Notes: generated from the sequence alone by a model not told the origin. 64,000 bases of DNA from Doris montereyensis (GCA_037039925.1 JAXRKP010000344.1:260021-324020), one strand, 5' to 3'; numbered from the stretch's first letter, positions 25,230-38,182 are shown. Numbers and translations are program-made.

Positions 25230-28200
25230 CATGTACATCAAAACATCCAACACCATGCATTATGAGGTACCATGTCAAAATACGCCATAATAAAGAGATC
25301 TTACGCATCAAAATATGCCATGAAAAGCTACATCAAGGTACTCCACAAAGAGATTTAACATCAGAATACAACTTAAAGTTAAAGTGAATAAAATAATCTC
25401 ACAAACTTAGATTAAAATACACCATAAAGAGGTCGTACATCAAAATACACCTTAAACTTGTAAGAGTAAGAGATCTTACGAACTTACACATCAAAATACA
25501 CCATAAAGAGGTCCTACATCAACACAATATATCATCTTATCTTACATTATACTACACCCAAGGACTACTGTAGTCCTTGACTACACCATAAAGGGATTTT
25601 TTCTTCAAGGCCATTATGGCCCAAAGAGCCAGAGTTTATTCTGGTTTCTGTAGCATAAAGCAGAACACGTGATAATCACTGCCTGATGCAAATTTCAACT
25701 CTCAAGCTAGTGATTGTAGCCATTTGCGCCTGGGTCGAGTGGGGGAAATGAGTGTTAAGTATCTTTCCCAAGAAACACAATGTCGGATCTAACTTTGCTA
25801 ATATTCAAACCCGGGACCTCATGATCTCAAGTTTGGTGCCCAACCACTCGGCCACCGATGCCACACCTGAGATATTCACATCAAAATACACCGTGAAGAG
25901 GATCCTATGTCAAAAAACACCATAATGAGATCCCATATCAAAATACACCAATAAGGAGATCCTACGTCAAAATACACCATAAGGAGATCCCATATCAAAA
26001 TACACCAATAAGGAGATCCTACGTCAAAATACACCATAAGGAGATCCTACATCAAAATACACCAATAAGGAGATCCTACATCAAAATACACCAATAAGGA
26101 GATACTACATCAAAATACACCAATAAGGAGATCCTACGTCAAAATACACCATAAAGGAGATCCTACATCAAAATACACCATAAGGAGATCCTACGTCAAA
26201 ATACACCATAAGGAGATCCTACATCAAAATACACCATAAGGAGATCCTACATCAAAATACACCAATAAGGAGATCCTACGTCAAAATACACCATAAGGAG
26301 ATCCTACATCAAAATACACCAATAAGGAGATCCTACATCAAAATACACCATAAGGAGATCCTACATCAAAATACACCAATAAGGAGATCTTACATCAAAA
26401 TACACCATAAGGAGATCCTACATCAAAATACACCAATAAGGAGAGAGATCCTACATCAAAATACACCATAAGGAGATCCTACATCAAAATACACCGTAAG
26501 GGGAGATCCTACATCAAAATACACCATAAGGAGATCCTACATCAAAATACACCATAAGGAGATCCTACATCAAAATACACCATAAAGAGATCCTACATCA
26601 AAATACACCATAAAGGAGATCCTACATCAAAATACACCATAAGGAGATCCACAATACACCATAAGGAGATCCTACATCAAAATACACCTTAAAGGAGATC
26701 CTACATCAAAATACCATAAAGGAGATCACAATACACCTTATAAGATCCTATATATACTTAAAGAGATCCTACATCACAATACACCTTAAAGAGATCCTAC
26801 ATCAAAATACACCTTAAAGGAGATCCTACATCATAATACACCATAAAGAGATCATACAATCAAAGAGATCCTACATCACAATACACCTTAAAGAGATCCT
26901 ACATCACAATACATTTAAAAGATCCTACATCACAATACATTATAAAAGATAAATATACACTACCTTAAAGATCCTACATCACAATACACCCTACATCACA
27001 ATACATAAAAATATATACATCAAATTACATTATAAAGAGATCCTACATGACAATACACCAAAGAGATCATCATCAAATTACATTATAAAGAAATCACATA
27101 AATATACCATAAAGAGATCCTACATCAAAATATACCACAAGGAGATCCTACATCAAAATATATCATAAGGAGATCCTAAATCAAAATATACCATAAGGAG
27201 ATCCTACATCAAAATATACCATAAGGAGATTCTACATCAAAATATATCACAAACAGACCCTACATCAATATATACTATAAAAAGATCCTACATCACAAAA
27301 TACACCATAAGGAGAAACTACATCAAAATACATAAGGAGATTCTACATTAAAATATACCATAAAGAGATCCTACATAAAACAAACACCATAAGGAGATCC
27401 TACGTCAAAATAGACCTTAAGGAGATACTACATCAAAATAGACCATAAAGAGATCCTACATCATAATATACTATAAAGAGATCCTACATCACAATACACA
27501 TTAAGGAGATCTTACATCAAAACACACCATAAGGAGATCTTACATCAAATTACACTATAAAGAGATTCTATATCAAAATATACCATAAGGAGATACTACA
27601 TAAAATACACCATAAGGAGATGCTACATGAGAATACACCATAAGGAGATCCTACATCAAAATAGACCTTAAGGAATACTACATCAAAATAGACCTTAAGG
27701 AGATACTACATCAAAATAGACCTTAAGGAGATACTACATCAAAATAGACCTTAAAGATACTACATAAAAATAGGCCATAAGGAGATACTACATCAAAATA
27801 GACCTTAAGGAGATACTACATCAAAATACACCTTAAGGAGATACTACATCAAAATACACCATAAGGAGATACTACATCAAAATAGACCTTAAGGAGATAC
27901 TACATCAAAATACACCTTAAGGAGATACTACATCAAAATAGACCATAAGGAAGATCCTACATCAAAATAGACCATAAGGAGATCCTACATCAAAATAGAC
28001 CATAAAGAGATCCTACAACAAAATAGACCATAAAGGAGATCCTACATTGATATAGACCATAGATCCTACATCAAAAGGAGATCCTACATCAAAATATACC
28101 TTAAGGAGATTATACATCAAAATACACCTTAAGGAGATACTACATCAAAATAGACCATAAAGAGATCCTACATCAAAATAGACTTATAGACCATAAGGAG

Positions 28201-31200
28201 ATCCTACATACAAAAAATAGACCATAAAGAGATTCTACATCAAAATATAAAGAGACCTACATAAACCATAAAGAGATCCTACATCAACAAAATATATACT
28301 ATATAAAGAGATCCTACATCAAAATACACCATAAAGAGATCCTACATAAAAATACACCGTAAAGAGAGAAACTACATCAAAATACACCATAAGGAGATTC
28401 TACATTAAATTAAAATATACCATAAAGAGATCCTACTTAAACAAAGACCATAAGGAGATCCTACATCACATACACCATAAGGAGATCCTACATCAAATAC
28501 ACCATAAGGAGACCTACATAAAAATACAAACCATAAGGAGATCCTACATCAAAATACACCATAAGGAGATTCTACATCAAAATATCACCATAGACCAAAG
28601 GAGATCCTACATCAAAATAAACCATAAGGAGATCCTACATCATAATATACTATAAAAAGATCCTACATCACAATACACCATAAGGAGATGCTACATAAAA
28701 ATACACCATAAGGAGATCCTACACCATCAAATTACACCATAAAGAGATCATAAGGAGATCCTACATCAAATACACCATAAGGAGATCCTACATCAAAATA
28801 CACCATAAGGAGATCCTACATCAAAATACACCATAAGGAGATCCTACATCAAAATCATAAGGAGATCCTACATCATAATATACCATAAAGAGACCCTACA
28901 TCACAATACACCTTAAAGAGATCCTACATCAAATTACATTATAAAGAGATCCTACATCACAATACACCTTAAAGAGATCCTACATCAAATTACATTATAA
29001 AGAGACCCTACATCACAATACACCTTAAAGAGATCCTACATCAAATTACATTATAAAAGAGATCCTACATCACAATACACCTTAAAGAGATCCTACATCA
29101 AATTACATTATAAAGAGATCCTACATCACAATACACCTTAAAGAGATCCTCCATCAAATTACATTATAAAGAGATCCTACATCACAATACACCTTAAAGA
29201 GATCCTACATCAAATTACATTTTAAAGAGATCCTACATCACAATACACCTTAAAGAGATCCTACATCAAATTACATTATAAAGAGACCCTACATCACAAT
29301 ACACCTTAAAGAGATCCTACATCACAATACACCTTAAAGAGATCCTACATCACAATACACCTTAAAGAGATCCTACATCAAATTACATTATAAAGAGACC
29401 CTACATCACAATACACCTTAAAGAGATCCTACATCACAATACACCTTAAAGAGATCCTACATCACAATAAACCTTAAAGAGATCATACATCAAATTACAT
29501 TATAAAGAAATCCTACATAAATATACACTATAAAGAGATCCTACATCAAAATATACCATAAGGAGATCCTACATCAAAATATACCATAAGGAGATCCTAC
29601 ATCACAATATACCATAAGGAGATCCTACATCAAAATATACCATAAGGAGATCCTACATAAAAAAATAAACCATAAGGAGATTCTACATCAAAATTATCAT
29701 AAACAGACCCTACATCAATATATACTATAAAAAGATCCTACATCACAATACACCATAAGGAGAAACTACATCAAAATACACCATAAGGAGATTCTACATT
29801 AAAATATACCATAAAGAGATCCTACATAAAACAAACACCATAAGGAGATCCTCTATCAAAGTACACCATAAGGAGACCCTACATCAAAATACACCTTAAG
29901 GAGATCCTACATCATAATATACCATAAGGAGATCTTACATCAAATTACACTATAAATAGATCCTACATCACAATACACCTTAAGGAGATCTTACATGAAA
30001 ACATACCATAAGAAGATCTTACATCAAATTACACTATAAAGAGATTCTATATCAAAATATACCATAAGGAGATACTACATAAAATACACCATAAGGAGAT
30101 GCTACATGAGAATACACCATAAGGAGATCCTACATCAAAATAGACCTTAAGGAGATACTACATCAAAATACACCTTAAGGAGATACTACATCAAAATAGA
30201 GCATAAAGAGATCCTACATCAAAATACACCATAAGGAGATACTACATCAAAATCGACCATAAAGAGATCCTACATCAAAATAGACCATAAAGAGACCCTA
30301 CATCAAAATACACCATAAGGAGATCCTACATCATAATATACCATAAAGAGATCCTACATCATAATATACCATAATGAGATCTTACATCATAATATACCAT
30401 ACAGATATCCTACATCACAATACACCTTAAGGAGATCTTACATCATAATATACCATAAAGATATCCTACATCACAATACACCTTAAGGAGATCTTACATC
30501 ATAATATACCATAAGGAGATCCTACATCATAATATACCATAAGGAGATCTTACATCAAATTACACTATAAAGAGAGCCTACATCAAAATATACCATAAAG
30601 AGTTCCTACATCACAATACACCTTTAGGAGATCTTACTTCAAAATATACCATAAGGAGATCCTACATCAAAAGACACCATAAGGAGATCCTACATCATAA
30701 TATACCATAAGGAGATCTTACATCAAGTTACACTATAAAGAGATCCTACATCACAATACACCTTAAGGAGATCTTACATCAAAATACACCATAAGGAGAT
30801 CTTACATCAAATTACACTATAAAGAGATTCTACATCAAAATATACCATAAGGAGATACTACATAAAATACACCATAAGGAGATGCTACATGAGAATACAC
30901 CATAAAGAGATCCTACATCAAAATAGACCTTAAGGAGATACTACATCAAAATACACCTTAAGGAGATACTACATCAAAATAGACCATAAAGAGATCCTAC
31001 ATCAAAATAGACTAATAGACCATAAGGAGATCCTACATCAAAATAGACCATAAGGAGATCCTACATCAAAATACACCATAAGGAGATCCTACATCAAAAT
31101 ACACCATAAGGAGATACTACATCAAAATACACCATAAGGAGATCCTACATCAAAATAGACCATAAGGAGATCCTACATCAAAATACACCTTAAGGAGATA

Positions 31201-31530
31201 CTACATCAAAATAGACTATAAGGAGATCCTACATCAAAATAGACCATAAGGAGATCCTACATCAAAATAGACCATAAGGAGATACATCAAAATAGACCAT
31301 AAGGAGATCCTACATCAAAATACACCTTAAGGAGATACTACATCAAAATAGACCATAAAGAGATCCTACATGAAAATACACCATAAGGAGATCCTACATC
31401 AAAATACACCATAAGGAGATCCTACATCAAAATACACCTTGAGGAGATCCTACATCAAAATACACCTTAAGGAGATACTACATCAAAATACACCATAAGG
31501 AGATACTACATAAAAATACACTCAAACTTA
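25230..31530 (+). repeat. 28-bp minisatellite array, about 200 copies
   Basis: The unit is CTACATCAAAATACACCATA plus AGGAGATC (28 bases), with variants ATAAAGAG, CTTAAGGAG, TAGACC, ATTACATTATAAAG and others. The first 400 bases are strongly degenerate and interrupted by a SINE (25,598-25,866). The middle is most regular (25.9-26.6 and 30.9-31.5 kb). Blocks of alternating subtypes (for example 28.9-29.5 kb) show larger-scale duplication. No coding potential survives. It lies between the two convergent genes. Confidence 0.97.
25598..25866 (-). mobile_element. tRNA-derived SINE, family 1, copy B
   Basis: Read on the minus strand: A-box-like TGGCCGAGTGGTTGGGCACC (25,836-25,855 region), B-box-like GAGGTCCCGGGTTTGAATAT, and a body ending CCATAATGGCCTTGAAG. 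Inserted within the degenerate left end of the 28-bp array, so that part of the array predates the insertion. Confidence 0.85.
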
Positions 31531-32434
31531 TTTATACCACCAACTGTTGTGCCAGTGGCAACAGCGTTATAAAGGAAAGGGCATTAAAACGTAAACTAAA
31601 ACTAAAACACCCTTTTTAAGTATTACATGAAGGAGATAATCGATACTTGACAAACCAAAGGAAAAAAAACCCCTGATCACTGACAAGACAATGTAGGTCT
31701 ACTGCATGTGAAAAGTCTAATTATTGTAGTAAAAAAAAAAAAGAGGGTACTTGTACTCTTTAAAAATTATGTAGTAATAGTACGATCACCTGGTCTCGTC
31801 TTATGTGGTCCAGTAAAACATCGACAGAAACACCCCTTACCCAAAATGTATTATGCTAGGTTTATGACAGTGCTATGAAGCCTAATTCTTGTCACTCAAT
31901 TGGATCCAATCATAGCCATGCCTTTCCTGTCAAGCTATTGTCAGGATGACGCGATCTGGGCCTATGCTACTCTTCATTCGGCTGACCTAGGCCTAAGCAG
32001 TGGACAACAAATGTCTCCAAACCTTCAGTACTCTCATAAAGAAGAAATCTTGTGTCACTAGTGTCAGTGTCATTTATGTAAGTGTAAGAGTACTAAAGAC
32101 ACACATGGGGCAGTGGTCCTTGTGTGTGTGTGTAGGTATGTGCGTGAGTATGACTCCGTGTTCTGTGACCAGGCTAAACTAGATTCTACTTATACTACTT
32201 ATACCCGATTGCATCACTTCAGGTAAGGGAGTGGTGATGCACAGTGGCGGTATAACAAGTTGAATTTTACATTAGTTAATAATTATAAGGGACGTTCCTG
32301 CCAAATCATTGGCGGATGGCAGTATAACGAGGTATGTCATTGTTTTTGTGTAGTGTCTGATCCGTACAATGCTGAAAACCTGGTGGTAAGCGAGAATGGC
32401 GGTATAGCTGGGAGTGGTATCACAAACTTTGAGT
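31531..32434. other. Intergenic DNA right of the array
   Basis: No gene recognised. Begins with an interspersed repeat fragment (31,530-31,595) shared with 22.72-22.80 kb. Short open frames here show no motifs. Confidence 0.5.
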
Positions 32435-32482
32435 ATACAATAAGGAGATCCTACGTCGAAAATACACCATAGGGAGATAAAA
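32435..32482 (+). repeat. Orphan copies of the 28-bp repeat
   Basis: ACAATAAGGAGATCCTACGT followed by CGAAAATACACCATAGGGAG: one and a half units of the array repeat, about 0.9 kb beyond its right end and in the same orientation. Confidence 0.85.
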
Positions 32483-33499
32483 AGCAGACAAATATCCTTA
32501 AAGTTGTAACCTATGACATAACTGCCATTCTCCCTTGTCAGATTGGCTTGCGTGCGTGGAGACATTGTTTTGCAAAGACATGACATTAATGACAAAGAAA
32601 CTAGGAATCTTTCATTTAGTCAAAATCCAAGTAAAAGTTTTATCCATTGCCATTGCTTTACTTCAACTTCAAGTTCAAGGTTTTTGTGAAGTTATGTTTC
32701 TTGAAAACCTTAGGTTAATACGGCACCAAAATCCTTTTTGTCACTTGATTTTTAATGAACATACCCATGTATATTTGGAGATCTGAGAAATTGATGCTAT
32801 TTAAAAACAAAACAAAAAGGAAAATGAAATATATTATCATTTTTCAAGCTCAATTTTTTATGGTGAAATTCAAAACTGATTGAGTCGATGGAAAGTATGC
32901 CATGAATTTCGGTAAAGAAAACTTCATCGACTTAATTGACAAATATTCAACTGAGATTTTTGCATCAAAAATAGCTATTCAGTACAGTTTTTACAAATTC
33001 ATCGAAAATTAATTTCTCAAATTTCTGGATCAATATGGACTACTATTTAGGCATCACATATCACAATGTTTGTAACAAATCAGAAAACAATAGCAATGGA
33101 ATAAAGCATGTTTTCTTTCAAACAGTAGTAAGGGAGGGAGAGGGGATACAATAAAAATGACATAATTAAAAATTTCACAAAAAAGGCCTACTACTATCAG
33201 ATTCTTCTGCCTAAAATTTTGCAAATAAAATATTAAAACCTGATTGATATTTATTGCTTGCCTTAATCTTCATCATGAGAAGTAATCCATGACATTTTTT
33301 GAGTAGACAAAAGAGGAAAGAAAAACAACACAGACATGCACACAAAAACTCAACAGTGGTCAATAATACTATCGGTAGTTCTGAAACCAGGCCAGACATT
33401 TAGTAATTTTTAGGACTATTCAAACCTTTGCTACAATCGTGTGATGAATTTCCATTCTCTTAGATGACCTAAGGCCTAGAACATAGAAAATGCTAGACT
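32483..33499. other. Intergenic DNA, nothing recognised
   Basis: AT-rich, no gene-like frame and no repeat partner noted. Confidence 0.5.
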
Positions 33500-33710
33500 A
33501 GATGCTATAAAAAGCTAGCGCTAGAAACAAGCCCTAGTACTATTTCACACAGTCTTGTTGACAAACATAGAGAATGCATATACAATCTCGCTTGTACATT
33601 TTGAAGTATCAAGACTCAGAATATCTAAATATCTAATTCTTTGTCGTGCTTGAAACTAGATCTGACATCTACTCACTGTGTGTTTCTAGCGCTAGCTTTT
33701 TATAGCATCT
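33500..33710. mobile_element. 211-bp foldback/MITE-like element with 29-bp perfect inverted ends
   Basis: The left arm 33,500-33,528 and right arm 33,682-33,710 are exact reverse complements over 29 bases (core GCTATAAAAAGCTAGCGCTA). The interior is about 150 bases, non-coding. Weaker similarity extends a little beyond the arms. I could not identify a convincing target-site duplication or superfamily. Confidence 0.88.
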
Positions 33711-34189
33711 ACCATTCTCTGTTCTCAGCTTAAGTCAAGTGAGGAAAGTTTGTTTCATTAGAATTTACCCTGTTCAACCATACATCCACATGACGAAAAA
33801 GACCAGATATTTTTCCATAATGAATATTAATATTAATATATTAAATAAGCAAAAGCAAGGCACTGTGGCTTTCAATAAGTTTCAAAATGAGTTTATTGAA
33901 GACAAAGAAATGAAGAAAGTTTAAAAAAAACGTGAAACTGCAAATTTAATGATTTCTCACAATGTTTTGTTTCAACAACGATTTTCATTAAGAATACATA
34001 TTCAAATGTCTCACTGTCTGTATCAGACTGAACAATTTCTTATTGTCGACTTAATAATACCGTGCCATCTCCCCTGGACAATTCTCAAACATATATCTCA
34101 CAACTAGATGCACACAACAAGAAGAGAGTGAGCAAGTCAATAACCAGATTATATATTATTGTGGATCAGAAGGAAATGTGGGGGTGTGA
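33711..34189. other. Intergenic DNA, nothing recognised
   Basis: AT-rich non-coding sequence. Confidence 0.45.
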
Positions 34190-34490
34190 GTCCAAACTGA
34201 CTGGTTCAAAAGACAAAACTACATTCTTAGCTCACAACAGTTTCATGGCCGGGGTTGATTTTAAACTGATTGGCTCAAAAAAAGACAAAACCATTCTTAG
34301 CTCACAACAGTTTCATACATTCTTAGCTCACAACAGTTTCATGGCAAAGAAAGTTTCGGGGGTTGATTTTAAACTGATTGGTTCAAAAAGATAATACAAT
34401 ATTCTTAGCTTGCAACAATTCCATGGCAACGAAAGCTGATTGGCTCAAAACAACATAATAACATTCTTTGCTAACAATGTCATGAGGACA
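34190..34490 (+). repeat. Imperfect tandem repeat, four to five copies
   Basis: Repeated blocks in the order TTTTAAACTGATTGGCTCAA, AAAGACAAAAC, ACATTCTTAGCTCACAACAG and TTTCATGGC. Copies start near 34,190, 34,260, 34,365 and 34,430, with a partial copy near 34,315. Units of about 70-105 bases with internal deletions. Confidence 0.85.
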
Positions 34491-34819
34491 GCGAGGGGTT
34501 GGGAGGGGGGAGTCAGAGGGACGGGGGGGGGGGGAAGAGTCCAAATTGATGGGTTTAAAATAATCAAAACACAGAATAAAAGAGGTGAGTGTAGGAGAGG
34601 AGAAGCAGACAGTGTAGGCGGACATATACATTCAAACATACACTCAATACAAAACTGAAAACTGCTCAGATCTCAGACATAACAGTGTCACAGTTAGTAT
34701 TACAAATGACGTTGCAATTGGTTGATGGGGATGACTAGTTGCTATAGTAACAGTAGCACTGTAAATACTATAATATAATCAATGCAGAATGTGACTACCT
34801 CTTTTGTGGCAAAGTAAAG

Positions 34820-35115
34820 TAAAACTCCTTCAAGGCTATCACAGCCCAGAGAGCCAGGGCTTATCCTGGTTTCTAAAGCATGAAGCAAGACAGGTGATAA
34901 TAATCACCTCCTCGACAGAACGCTAGTCAGATGCAGGTTTTTACTCCTAAACTATGCTTGTACTCATTTACACCAGGGTGAGGGGATGGGGGGGTGGGAA
35001 TGTGTGTTAAGTGTCTTTCCCAAGGAACACAACGTCGGACCTAGCTTGGTCAGGACTTGAATCTGAGACCTCGTGGTCCCGAGTCCACTAGTCTAACCAT
35101 TCAGCCACCGACAGA
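34820..35115 (-). mobile_element. tRNA-derived SINE, family 1, copy C
   Basis: Minus strand: GTCGGTGGCTGAATGGTTAG (A box), GGTCTCAGATTCAAGTCCTG (B box), a CTTAACACACATTCCCAC body segment, and an end in GGGCTGTGATAGCCTTGAAG. Located just downstream of the TTF2 stop codon. Confidence 0.87.
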
Positions 35116-35348
35116 GTGCATTGAAGAAATCCTTTGCGCTGACTGATTTCCCAAGTGAGCCAGCAAAAAACTCGTTTTCTTTTCTGTTTGTTGCCTTAAG
35201 AAGCATCTATCCGCCAAAACAAACATTTGTTTTCTTCTTCATTGTTATAGTAACAGTAATAACCGATAAATACTAAATCCATTTAGTAAGACTTTTATAA
35301 CTCTCACAAAATTCAATTCTCACAAACACACGCATACACATTTCCAAA

Positions 35349-35409
35349 TTAAACTCCAAACAGTAAACACAAGTCATCCAGTGTAAGCTTCCGGTTAGAT
35401 GAGCCCATT
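35349..35409 (-). CDS. TTF2: TTF2 exon 13 (last visible-order exon, C-terminus and stop)
   Basis: Acceptor CCCTCATACAG at 35,410-35,420. Reads MGSSNRKLTLDDLCLLFGV and TAA at 35,351-35,349, matching the KLTLxDLxxLFG(I/V) end of TTF2 proteins. Only the frame that needs two bases from exon 12 is open, whereas the best exon-12 donor leaves one (see exon 12). Confidence 0.85.
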
Positions 35410-35713
35410 CTGTATGAGGGATAAGAAATATAGAACGTATTTGGTTATCTTTTAAAACCGTATATTCACTTCAACTTCAACAGATTAGATCATTGCTTCA
35501 TTAGCAGACAACAAGAAGGGTTATTGTTTTTGTTCTTTTTGTTTAAAAAAGAAAGCAAAGTGAATGGTGTGTTTGTCTTTTCACCCATTCATGAAGGAAA
35601 CCAACACGGTATCTAACTATCTATCAATATCACATACTTTATCTAATTTAACTTGAACATAAACTTGGACTTAGACTAAGAAATAATTATAATAATGAAA
35701 ACAAAAATAAATC

Positions 35714-35805
35714 CCCATGGTGGCCAAGATTGTTTCTCTCAATTCCCCATATTTGTCTTGTTTTTGTTCCTATGGGACTTTGATATTATTTAATGTCATT
35801 TCCGT
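35714..35805 (+). mobile_element. tRNA-derived SINE, family 2, 5'-truncated copy
   Basis: Starts CCCCATGGTGGCCAAGATTG (equivalent to the end of the tRNA-like head) and continues TTTGTTCCTATGGGACTTTG, then ATATTATTTAATGTCAT. Corresponds to the 3' two thirds of the copy at 36.06 kb. Confidence 0.7.
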
Positions 35806-36061
35806 CACTTCGACATGCCTCATGCCTCACTGTTTGTCTTCACACTTATATATCCATGTCATATCTACTTCAGAGGCATACTAAATAATTTAATGTATTT
35901 ATTCGTCAATGTTCAATGGTTGTTTATAAAAATAATACTGGATTTAGATCTAAAAACATTGTTGTCTAGGACACTAGGGGAATCAACTGTCAGTGAATAT
36001 GACTGCTAGTTATGATTGGATTCGTGCGAAAGACCAAGTTAATGAAACTCCTTTTTTAAGG

Positions 36062-36235
36062 AGCATAGTTATCTTGGTTGGTAGAGCGTTCTCTTTTCAC
36101 TGCGAGGCAGTGGGTGCCGATGCTTAGGTCGTGGGTTCAATCCCCATGGTATCCAGAGACATTTCTGTATATTCCTTGTATTTATCTCCTCTTTGTTTCT
36201 ATGGGGCTTTCACATATTGAATGACATTATCTTTA
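36062..36235 (+). mobile_element. tRNA-derived SINE, family 2, complete copy
   Basis: tRNA-like head with A box TTGGTTGGTAGAGCGTT and B box GGTCGTGGGTTCAATCCCCA, then a body TTTGTTTCTATGGGGCTTTC and an ATTGAATGACATT end. The acceptor stem does not pair and the A-to-B spacing is long, so it is a SINE head rather than a working tRNA gene. Confidence 0.8.
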
Positions 36236-36444
36236 ATAATGAAAATTGTAATTTTTCAACAAAGGGAGGTGCTCATTGTTAGAAATAATTCAATCTGTTG
36301 CGACACCTGAACATTTGACCCTGATGCTCAATATCGGTCGATATGCTTTATTATTCAAGCAAACTAACCTAATGAATGACTGGTGAAATATTCAACACCA
36401 TGAAAAGGTAAAATAAAAAAAAATTCAATAATTTCATTTCCTAC

Positions 36445-36527
36445 CCTGTAAGGACTGATTTTGCAAGACCTCGTTTCTTTCCTGAAGACTTGATATTTTC
36501 TCCTCAATCGAGTCCTTGCACAAAAAT
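36445..36527 (-). CDS. TTF2: TTF2 exon 12
   Basis: Acceptor TTTCTTTGTAG. Reads FLCKDSIEEKISSLQE, then RNEVLQNQSLQ, matching the FVCEGTVEEKILQLQE helix after helicase motif VI. The best donor (CAGG/GTAGGA, exon end 36,445) leaves one base, but exon 13 needs two. One extra G in the GGG at 36,443-36,445 would restore the phase and give exactly the human spacing to KLTL. A weak in-phase donor CA/GTCCTT (exon end 36,456) is the alternative. Read-through would stop at 36,434-36,436. Confidence 0.85.
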
Positions 36528-36675
36528 CTACAAAGAAAAATGTATCTTAAACAAGAAGACACTGTGGAAATCTACTAATCCATAATTTCCTACCTGCTCC
36601 TTTGTAAAAGTTATGGACGTTTATCCATAGTACGGATCATGTCAAAAATGAGTTTAAGATTTCTTTGAACCAACT

Positions 36676-36790
36676 TTAACTTTCAATTCAATTCAATAAA
36701 ACTTTATTGTCCTCATAAAGGCACATCATCTTCGTTAACTTAGCGATCTATAAAATACACATTATGTACATTGGAATGAAGTTATGTTAT
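36676..36790 (-). mobile_element. Probable LINE 3'-end fragment
   Basis: The minus strand ends GGACAATAAAGTTTTATTGA followed by ATTGAATTGAA, a short tandem tail typical of 5'-truncated LINE insertions. A related end (GACAATAAATTGAAC) occurs at 57,604-57,650. Confidence 0.45.
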
Positions 36791-37359
36791 TATATAAATA
36801 TTATAGAAATAGATAGCAGTCAATTAATTAATTAGAATGCATAATTTGTTAATATGAATATATATGACGAAACAAAAGGTGTACATATCACAGTAAATCA
36901 TGGTAAATATTTCTAAAAATTTGTTTTGCAAAAACATCTGAGAATGTGAAAGAGCTTAAAGATATAGATATAATATAATATGATATTAATATTATAATAA
37001 TGTCATCTGAGTGAAACAAAACTGTACCTCCTGCTAATATCATATTATTCCTAAATTCCTAAAACAAATTGACCCCCCACCCCAAAAAAATTCAAACCCT
37101 CAAAAAAACAACCCACAACGAAACAAAAGAAAAACACCACAGCAAACAAAAAAAACCCAGCCCTCGCCTTCCAATTATAGAGAAAATTTATCGAAAATGA
37201 AGAAAACTTATATAAAAAGAAGAACATCATACTAATGAACTATATCATACTAGTATTATTGCCTTATATTGCATTGAGGTTTTGCCATTTTAATGATGAG
37301 CATGTATGATTTTTACTTTTTATGAGGATCAGAATATAATTTCCTTCTTTGGATTAATA

Positions 37360-37379
37360 AATTATTATTATTATTATTA

Positions 37380-37430
<51 letters not shown>
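37360..37430. repeat. (ATT)n microsatellite
   Basis: About 23 ATT units with one G interruption. Supplies the TA at the left edge of the adjacent transposon. Confidence 0.95.
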
Positions 37431-37431
<1 letters not shown>

Positions 37432-38182
37432 AATGGAACCTCTCAAATCGGGAACCTGGGGAATTGGGAAACCCAGCCAATCAGGAATGGAACTGATTAT
37501 CTATATTTTACCTCTCTAAGCGGGAAAGGTCCCCACTAATCGGGACAATTTTCACAGGCTTGCATTGATTATCATCACCATTTCCCTCATATTTATTTAT
37601 TCCAATACTCACTTTTTATCCCAATTTGGTTCCTGTGTTAGCAAAACATCAATTATTGCACCTGCATTAGTGCTACACGTGTTATACATTGCATAATGTG
37701 TACACAATGTCGCAAATGCCAGTTCACGACGACCATACGCCAGACACACCAGACATCCATTAAGAATGTGTGAAAGCAGGCAGCGAGCCAGACCTTGCTC
37801 GTCTACCTAACAATATAGTGCGGTGTTGGCACATGGCGGCGTGTGCTGTCATAGTCTTTTATAGCCCACCTCATCCGTCAACCGCAAGGCTGGACATGAG
37901 AGGAGATTAAACGACCCACCATGCCTTTTTGATTACGTATCTTATCTTTCTACCGTCCAAGGAAGATCGATTGTGAGTATGAGTGACATCTTTGATAAAT
38001 GCCATCTTTGTTTTGATCAACTTATTAGTCATGTGGCTACTTGTTCGTTTAATTCCCCATTTTACCACTCAGAAGTGTTTAGGTACCTCAAACTGCTGAG
38101 GAAAACCAAAATCCCTAGGTCCCTAGCATATCGGGACGATTGTACAATCTACCGACACTTCCCGATTAGAGAGGTTCCACTG
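37431..38182. mobile_element. pogo/Tigger-like DNA transposon, non-autonomous
   Basis: The left end CAATGGAACCTCTCAAATCG-GGAA is mirrored by the right end TTCC-CGATTAGAGAGGTTCCACTG, imperfect inverted repeats of about 24 bases. TA flanks both sides (37,429-37,430 and 38,183-38,184). The CAGTGGAACCTCT-type terminus and TA target are pogo/Tigger hallmarks. The 750-bp interior encodes no recognisable transposase. Confidence 0.8.

Larger units (their letters stand above)
35410..36444 (-). other. TTF2: TTF2 intron 12
   Basis: Contains a truncated family-2 SINE (35,714-35,805) and a complete one (36,062-36,235), both antisense to the gene. The rest is non-coding AT-rich DNA. Confidence 0.75.

Noticed and set aside
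25870..31530. CRISPR-like regular repeats
   Set aside because: Repeats are contiguous, with no unique spacers, and the genome is eukaryotic. The same applies to the 37-bp and 65-bp arrays.
36064..36152. Candidate tRNA gene
   Set aside because: A and B boxes are present, but no acceptor stem pairs and the spacing is too long; it is the head of a SINE whose body follows.
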